Of a DNA stretch of 64,000 bases, positions 58,787-64,000 are shown piece by piece; the first letter of the stretch is position 1, and every line of letters begins with the position of its first letter. The position numbers and the translations under genes were made by a program. The notes under the pieces are model-generated. The model worked only from the letters and a program-made list of their open reading frames with translations, was not told the origin of the DNA and ran no database searches. Origin of the DNA: BACL11 sp945865535. Lineage in GTDB: Bacteria; Bacteroidota; Bacteroidia; Flavobacteriales; BACL11. The stretch is from positions 31,734-95,733 of the forward strand of contig CANNBA010000009.1 of the NCBI GenBank assembly GCA_947502765.1, given 5' to 3'.

Positions 58787-61594
58787 TTAAAAACTAAATG
58801 TAGCAGACAAATTTAACCTTCTTCCAAGACCAAAAAATACCCCTGCTGATTTGGCATCAAAATCTTGGTAATTTGCATTATAAGGATCATTATTTTGAGC
58901 ATCAGAAATATACATTTCATCAAATAGATTAAGGATACTAAATGTTAAAGCCATTTTAGTTTTTTCTGAAATTTTAAATTTATATCCTGCATGCAAGTCT
59001 ATCAAATTATAAGACGGAATCTTCCAACTTTCTCTGCCTGAATTAGCACCATTTAACGATAGAGGATCAAAATCAGAATAGTAATTATCAAAATACGTGC
59101 CATTTAATTTTATATACGAATTTTGAGATGGCTCATACCTAACACTTAACCCATATTGGGTTTGTGCGGCATCTCCAACATGAACCCCCTCAGCATCAAA
59201 AACTGCAATTATTTGATTACCAAAATCATCAATAATTGGATTATTATCATCATCTAAAAACCTTACGGTATCGGATGAAGTCCACTTCCAATCTCCTAAA
59301 GAAAGTAGCCCTTCAACACTTAAGTTATTTAAGATTCTATACACAAAATCCATTTCAAAACCTTTATGCAAAGCATCCATTCCATTAATATTTGCACTAT
59401 AAGTTATATCGTCAATCATAATTGAAACCCCTCCATCTGCTGGCTTATTCTCCCAAAGCGTATAATAGGCATTTACATTTGCCGAAAATTTTGAAGATCT
59501 ATAAGAATAGCCTCCTTCTACTGCTTTTACTTCTTCATTTTTTATATCTCTAAATAGTGAATTGTCATAATAATAAACATTATTAAACCTTGGGGCTTTT
59601 GAAATAAACCCTAGATTAAAAAAGACATTATTACGATCATCCAAATTGAAATTTGCTCCTGACTTAATAGTAAGCCCTCTAATCCATTTCCAATCTGTTT
59701 CTGCTAATTTTGCTTCATCCGAATTCATAGTATAAGCAGTGCCATTATGCCAAATAGTATCTTCCACCATTTTTTTATGAGCTCCAATAAGATTCCCATC
59801 ATTATCAAATTCTAATTCAGTTGCTACTGAAGTCCCTAATGCTTCCACATATGTAGTGTCGGCTAATACTAAATCTTTTTTACGGAAATAATCGATTCTT
59901 TTATAGGCAGAATTAGAAGCAGATATATTGCAAAATGTACTTATGGCTTCATTTTTATGTTCTACTTGATAAAAAATTCCACTCCATTTTACTATGCCAT
60001 CATTGTGATAACCTACTATATCTCCCGCATTTTTTACTTGGGATTTTTGTGTTTTATTGGCATCATCAATAGCATAATCAGCACCTAATAAATCATATAC
60101 TTCTCTATAATGCTCTCCTTTATAATAGCGCATATCTAATCCTCCTGAAATTACAACTCCATCAGATGGTTGATAATTAAAAGTAGATAATCCTCCGTAC
60201 CAAAAATGATTATTGATAGAGCTTCTAAGATAGGTTCCGGCCTTATTTTGGGAATCAGAATAAAGTGCATCTATATTATTTACATTAGTATTATAGGCCT
60301 CTTGCAAATTGTATTGTCCATCCGTATCATAATTAGAAGAATTGCCACTTAAAGCTGTCCCCCCACCATTTCCAATTGATAAATATACTATATTGGATAC
60401 ATAAAGTTTGTCATTAATTGTCCAAAAATCTCGCAACGAGAATTGAGGTTTATGGTAATAATTCTGGGATGTATTTAAAGTTTCTCTGTTATGGATAGTA
60501 TCTCCATTTTCATCCAATGTCCACCTGTCTAAATATCCCCATTGTTTGTTGAATGCGATTCCTTTATTAACTATTCTTGCTGAGAAATCTGAGGTATCTC
60601 CAAGCGACTTGGCATAAGCTGTATCATAAGTAGCTATATCACTTTTATAAGATCTTTGTCCGTGTTTTTGAGGGGCACCCATGGCAGATACACTTAAAAT
60701 ATGATTGCCTAATTCTTTCTGAATTTTAGCATAATAAAAATAGCCTTCACTCCAAGTTTCATCTACAAATCCATTCCCTTGTTTATACGACCCAGCTAAA
60801 GTATAGCCCCAACCATTTTTTGTTTTTCCTGAATTGTATCCTAAAGAAGTTCTAAGTTGTCCGTATGAACCCACTTCTTGTTTGATTGTCCCTCCGGCCT
60901 TATCTCCAGTTCCTCTAGTTAAGATATTCATTGTCCCTCCAACTGATGGAATGGCAATTTTTGAAGCTCCTAATCCTCTTTGTACTTGAATATTAGCTGT
61001 TACGGCATCCAGTCCAAACCAATTGGACCAATACACCCAGCCGTTTTCCATATCATTTACAGGAATTCCATCAATCATTACAGCTACATTTCTTTGATTA
61101 AATCCTCTAATGGTTATTCGTGCATCTCCATCGCCACCTCCACTTTGTGTAGCATATACTCCAGGTGTTGAGTTTAGTACCATAGGAATATCTTGTGATG
61201 CTAATTCCTCACTAATTTTCTTCATTGGAATAGTAGAAAAAGCAACTGGAGTTTCTCTATCTTTTGCAATATCCGCCACTACTTGCACCTCATTGAGCAG
61301 AATTGTTTTCAATTTAAAATCCAGTACTTGGGATTTTCCTTTAACAGTTACTACTTGACTAATTTCCTTGTAACCCACATAAGAAACTTGAATATTTCTT
61401 TCTCCCTCTTGAATACTAAAGGAATAATTGCCATCTAAATCAGTAGCAGTTCCTTTTCCTTTTTCATAAATAACTGTTGCTCCAATTAAAGCTTCCCCTG
61501 TATTGGCATCAGTAACTTTCCCTCTTATAGTAGTTTGAGCAAAAACTCCAAAACTGAGAATTGTCCCAAAAAATAAAACGGCTGTTTTTTTCAT
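58787..61594 (-). CDS. TonB-dependent outer-membrane receptor
   Basis: A 935-residue receptor with a signal peptide (cut near VFAQ). A carboxypeptidase-regulatory-like domain (~20-95, TTIRGKVTDANTGEALIGATV) precedes a plug (VLNSTPGVYATQSGGGDGDARITIRG, VQRGLGASKIAIPSVGGTMNIL) and a large barrel ending in LNLSATFSF. No SusD gene is adjacent. Its place between two secreted proteins suggests linked uptake, but the substrate is unknown. Confidence 0.92.
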   Translation of the reverse strand: MKKTAVLFFGTILSFGVFAQTTIRGKVTDANTGEALIGATVIYEKGKGTATDLDGNYSFSIQEGERNIQVSYVGYKEISQVVTVKGKSQVLDFKLKTILLNEVQVVADIAKDRETPVAFSTIPMKKISEELASQDIPMVLNSTPGVYATQSGGGDGDARITIRGFNQRNVAVMIDGIPVNDMENGWVYWSNWFGLDAVTANIQVQRGLGASKIAIPSVGGTMNILTRGTGDKAGGTIKQEVGSYGQLRTSLGYNSGKTKNGWGYTLAGSYKQGNGFVDETWSEGYFYYAKIQKELGNHILSVSAMGAPQKHGQRSYKSDIATYDTAYAKSLGDTSDFSARIVNKGIAFNKQWGYLDRWTLDENGDTIHNRETLNTSQNYYHKPQFSLRDFWTINDKLYVSNIVYLSIGNGGGTALSGNSSNYDTDGQYNLQEAYNTNVNNIDALYSDSQNKAGTYLRSSINNHFWYGGLSTFNYQPSDGVVISGGLDMRYYKGEHYREVYDLLGADYAIDDANKTQKSQVKNAGDIVGYHNDGIVKWSGIFYQVEHKNEAISTFCNISASNSAYKRIDYFRKKDLVLADTTYVEALGTSVATELEFDNDGNLIGAHKKMVEDTIWHNGTAYTMNSDEAKLAETDWKWIRGLTIKSGANFNLDDRNNVFFNLGFISKAPRFNNVYYYDNSLFRDIKNEEVKAVEGGYSYRSSKFSANVNAYYTLWENKPADGGVSIMIDDITYSANINGMDALHKGFEMDFVYRILNNLSVEGLLSLGDWKWTSSDTVRFLDDDNNPIIDDFGNQIIAVFDAEGVHVGDAAQTQYGLSVRYEPSQNSYIKLNGTYFDNYYSDFDPLSLNGANSGRESWKIPSYNLIDLHAGYKFKISEKTKMALTFSILNLFDEMYISDAQNNDPYNANYQDFDAKSAGVFFGLGRRLNLSATFSF

Positions 61595-61607
61595 AGTTTA
61601 CTGATAA

Positions 61608-61638
61608 AAAAATACTGATGTTGGCATCAGTATTTTAA
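61608..61638 (-). terminator. Terminator after the lamin-tail protein gene
   Basis: AAAATACTGATG / CATCAGTATTTT is a perfect 12-bp stem with a TTGG loop, 19 bases after the stop at 61656 and just before the TonB receptor start. Confidence 0.9.
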
Positions 61639-61655
61639 ATTTTATTGTGGTATTA

Positions 61656-62558
61656 CTACTCTATAATGAGTTTGTTTTTAACAAACTTTCCATTGGCAAA
61701 CTCAATATCTACAACATAAGTTCCTTTTGACAAAGCGCTTGTATTTATTGATTGATTAAATCTTACTTGCTCTCCTAAAATATTAGTTAATCTAATATTT
61801 TTAACAAGCGTACTTGAATTAACAGATACCTCAACCCCACTATTGACAGGGTTAGGATACATAACATATGAAACTTCATTATTTTCAGTAATAGCAGTAG
61901 AGCCCGTGCAATCACAAGTATGAGACCCCATTCCTGTATATGTTGCATCAGGTAAAGAATCATATTGTAATGTTGGATTGAACAAAAATGGATTTTGAGA
62001 TACTCCTTTTTTTATAGACGATTTTCTAATTAAAGTCATTCTTTTTGTCCACCAATCCCCTCCATTTGCATCCGTATAACCTGCACTTGCATCATCCGTC
62101 CAAGCCCCTCCAGGATCCTCTCCAACTTTCCCAAAGATATCAATAATAGCTGTCCCTTTTTCTAAAGTCATAGCATCATCTCCATTAAAATAAAATGGGG
62201 TTGGATAAATTCCACTACAGTGCATACCGCAGGCAGTATAAAAAACTGCATCTACAGGCGTAGACCAATATGTTGAAACCCAAATAGAATCTAACTGACC
62301 ATTACCGATTGCAATTGCTTGGCCGGCTGCAATTGCCCCGCTTAAAGGCCATACCTCTGAAGCAGAAGTAGCTCCATTTGCATATCTATTAATTGAATAT
62401 CCGCTTAAATCAATTGATGAAGATGTTGGATTATAAATTTCAATGGCATTGTTTTGTCCTGGTCCTTCAACATATTCTGAAATAAATAAGTCTGAACAAT
62501 CTTGTGCAATTGTATTCATTGCAACAAGAGTAAATATACTTAGTAAAGTTTTTCTCAT
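61656..62558 (-). CDS. Secreted lamin-tail-domain protein with T9SS sorting domain
   Basis: A 300-residue protein: signal peptide (cut near TIAQ), one lamin-tail domain (~20-140, LFISEYVEGPGQNNAIEIYNP and IDLSGYSINRYANG), a spacer with CDCTGS, and a type-A T9SS sorting domain (YVMYPNPVNSGVEVSVNSS...FVKNKLIIE). Lamin-tail domains often accompany secreted nucleases and phosphatases, but no catalytic domain is present here. It has its own terminator. Confidence 0.87.
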   Translation of the reverse strand: MRKTLLSIFTLVAMNTIAQDCSDLFISEYVEGPGQNNAIEIYNPTSSSIDLSGYSINRYANGATSASEVWPLSGAIAAGQAIAIGNGQLDSIWVSTYWSTPVDAVFYTACGMHCSGIYPTPFYFNGDDAMTLEKGTAIIDIFGKVGEDPGGAWTDDASAGYTDANGGDWWTKRMTLIRKSSIKKGVSQNPFLFNPTLQYDSLPDATYTGMGSHTCDCTGSTAITENNEVSYVMYPNPVNSGVEVSVNSSTLVKNIRLTNILGEQVRFNQSINTSALSKGTYVVDIEFANGKFVKNKLIIE

Positions 62559-62587
62559 TTTTTTAGTTTTTTAATTAGGGTGCTAAT

Positions 62588-62601
62588 TTACAAATTTGTA
62601 A
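62588..62601. promoter_or_regulatory. 14-base perfect palindrome between divergent genes
   Basis: TTACAAATTTGTAA is a perfect palindrome 30 bases before the lamin-tail gene and 63 bases before acs. It could be an operator for either gene; no regulator is identified. Confidence 0.35.
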
Positions 62602-62635
62602 TAACTAATCTTTTATTTTAATATGAATTGTTTTT

Positions 62636-62643
62636 TATCTTTG
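62636..62643 (+). promoter_or_regulatory. -7 promoter element for acs
   Basis: TATCTTTG matches TAnnTTTG, 20 bases before the acs ATG at 62664. Confidence 0.55.
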
Positions 62644-62663
62644 AGTTAATTTAAATTACCAAT

Positions 62664-64000
62664 ATGGAAATGAAAATTTCAACTTTTGAAGAATATAAAA
62701 TTGAATACCAAAAAAGTATCACTGATCCTAAAAAGTTCTGGGAAGAAAAAGCTCATAATTTTAGTTGGAGAAAAAAATGGAAAAATGTACTTTCTTGGGA
62801 CTTTACAAAACCAGAAATAAAATGGTTTGAAGGTGGTAAATTGAATATCACAGAAAATTGTTTAGACAGGCATCTAGAAAAAAGAGGAAATCAAACGGCT
62901 ATAAAATGGATTGCTAACAATCCCAAAGAGGAAACTATAAACTTAAGCTACAGAGAGCTTCATAAGCAGGTTTGTAAGTTTGCAAATGTTCTAAAAAAAA
63001 ATGGGGCACTAAAAGGAGATAGAATATGCCTTTACATGCCAATGGTCCCTGAATTGGCAATTGCAGTCTTAGCATGCGCAAGGATTGGGGCAATACATTC
63101 AGTAGTATTTGCTGGGTTTTCGGCAAGATCATTATCCGACAGAATAAATGATGCTACTTGCAAATTACTAATAACTGCTGATGGAGGATTTAGGGGCGAA
63201 AAAATTACTCCTCTAAAGGAGATTGCTGATGAGGCCATGCAAAGCACTCCATCTATTGAAAAATGTATTGTTTTAGAAAGAACAAAAAGCAATGTCAATA
63301 TGCAATACGGTAGAGATATTTGGTGGCATGTGGAAATGAAAGACGCTAATTCTGATTGCCCAATTGAAATTATGGATTCAGAAGATCCTCTTTTTATTTT
63401 ATACACTTCAGGCTCTACTGGAAAGCCCAAAGGAATACAGCATTCCACCGCTGGCTACATGATTTATACTGAATATTCTTTTAGAAATGTTTTCCAATAT
63501 AATGAGGGAGACATTTATTGGTGTACTGCAGATATTGGCTGGATAACCGGGCACTCTTATATTGTTTACGGTCCGCTTTTAGCAGGAGCAACCTCTGTCA
63601 TGTTTGAAGGGATTCCTTCTTATCCTGATTCTGGGCGTTTTTGGCAAATTATTGAAGAAAATAAGGTTACTATTTTTTACACAGCCCCTACTGCTATTCG
63701 TGCATTGGAAGCAAAAGGAATAGAATTTGTAAACCCTTATGATTTGTCTTCATTAAAAGTTTTAGGCACCGTTGGAGAGCCAATAAATGAAGATGCTTGG
63801 CATTGGTACAATAAAGAAATTGGCAAGGAAAATTGTCCAATTGTAGACACTTGGTGGCAAACAGAAACAGGTGGAATAATGATTTCTAATTTAGCAGGAG
63901 TTACACCAGCAAAATCAACTTTTGCTACTTTACCTCTCCCTGGAATTCAGCCTTGTTTGGTTGATGAAAAAGGAAATGAAATTAAAGGGAATTCTGTTGA
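62664..64000 (+). CDS. acs: Acetyl-CoA synthetase (AMP-forming), 5' part
   Basis: The first 445 residues of an ANL-family enzyme activating acetate to acetyl-CoA; the frame is open to the window end. The early part has the ACS N-terminal cap (FWEEKAHNFSWRKKWKNVLSWDF), then LYMPMVPELAIAVLACARIGAIHSVVFAGFS, the P-loop-like ILYTSGSTGKPKGIQHSTAGY, and the WWQTETGG motif near the end. The ATG at 62664 is chosen, with another in-frame ATG two codons later. About a third of the protein, including the C-terminal lid, lies outside the window. Confidence 0.95.
   Translation, partial: MEMKISTFEEYKIEYQKSITDPKKFWEEKAHNFSWRKKWKNVLSWDFTKPEIKWFEGGKLNITENCLDRHLEKRGNQTAIKWIANNPKEETINLSYRELHKQVCKFANVLKKNGALKGDRICLYMPMVPELAIAVLACARIGAIHSVVFAGFSARSLSDRINDATCKLLITADGGFRGEKITPLKEIADEAMQSTPSIEKCIVLERTKSNVNMQYGRDIWWHVEMKDANSDCPIEIMDSEDPLFILYTSGSTGKPKGIQHSTAGYMIYTEYSFRNVFQYNEGDIYWCTADIGWITGHSYIVYGPLLAGATSVMFEGIPSYPDSGRFWQIIEENKVTIFYTAPTAIRALEAKGIEFVNPYDLSSLKVLGTVGEPINEDAWHWYNKEIGKENCPIVDTWWQTETGGIMISNLAGVTPAKSTFATLPLPGIQPCLVDEKGNEIKGNSV

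Noticed and set aside
1..64000. CRISPR arrays, rRNA operons, prophage or transposase genes
   Set aside because: No spaced short repeats, no rRNA-like sequence and no transposase, integrase or phage structural motifs were seen. The only tRNA found is tRNA-Ser at 32349.

Overview
The window comes from an AT-rich member of the Bacteroidota, most likely a marine Flavobacteriales bacterium (Cryomorphaceae/Crocinitomicaceae/Schleiferiaceae-like; the exact family cannot be fixed from sequence alone). The reasons are: many upstream regions carry the Bacteroidota -7 promoter element TAnnTTTG; several secreted proteins end in type IX secretion (T9SS) sorting domains; there are two TonB-dependent receptors with N-terminal carboxypeptidase-regulatory-like domains; an HU-CCDC81/SPOR protein is present; and ispG is of the long type. 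The genes are densely packed housekeeping genes. No rRNA, CRISPR array, phage or intact insertion sequence was found.

Layout. 1-840: end of a NifU-like gene and a putative outer-membrane barrel protein. 887-14356: energy module. A divergent 2[4Fe-4S] ferredoxin faces a long plus-strand operon korA-korB-nuoABCDHIJKLMN plus a small unknown gene. No nuoE, nuoF or nuoG is present, so the layout suggests 2-oxoacid oxidation feeding complex I through ferredoxin. 14372-20290 (minus): translation operon rplM-rpsI-rpsB-tsf, then pyrH-frr, followed by rfbA and a polyprenyl synthase. 20362-24148 (minus): kbl, gdhA, dprA. 24187-28843 (plus): TonB receptor, kdsB, HU-CCDC81/SPOR protein, acyl-CoA thioesterase. 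28851-30522: a glycosyltransferase-9 locus where the native gene has lost its C-terminal half and abuts a complete, GC-richer GT9 gene, apparently acquired. 30560-32433 (plus): tatD, L-asparaginase, tRNA-Ser(GGA).

32480-36887 (minus): a TPR/helix-turn-helix membrane protein and three small secreted proteins. Two of these share a duplicated terminator-leader-signal peptide cassette joined to unrelated mature parts. 36936-39547 (minus): trmN6-like methyltransferase, rhodanese, OmpA-like lipoprotein, YXWGXW protein. 39607-44341 (plus): DUF502 protein, a large T9SS-secreted PNGase F-like protein, long-form ispG. 44338-48115 (minus): purT, a sugar nucleotidyltransferase, riboflavin synthase, mqnC (futalosine menaquinone route). 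48157-55271 (plus): leucyl aminopeptidase, pdxA, then the lipid/ribosome block DUF177-rpmF-plsX-fabH-accB-accC. 55441-56609 (minus): a cation:proton antiporter split by a -1 frame change at a T7 tract, with an integron attC-like motif beyond its 3' end. 56627-62558 (minus): a secreted phospholipase-D-like putative nuclease, a TonB receptor, and a lamin-tail-domain protein. 62664-64000 (plus): acetyl-CoA synthetase, cut by the window end.

Functionally the window joins central energy metabolism (Kor, ferredoxin, complex I, menaquinone synthesis, Acs), translation, fatty-acid initiation and envelope building (Kdo, dTDP-sugar, heptosyltransferase-like genes) with a surface/secreted layer of T9SS cargo and TonB receptors. 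The points most worth following up are the ferredoxin-type complex I with its unknown terminal gene, the replaced GT9 gene, the shuffled secretion cassette, and the antiporter frame change at a HIV-type slippery heptamer. All functional calls are from motif reading only; no database search was run.
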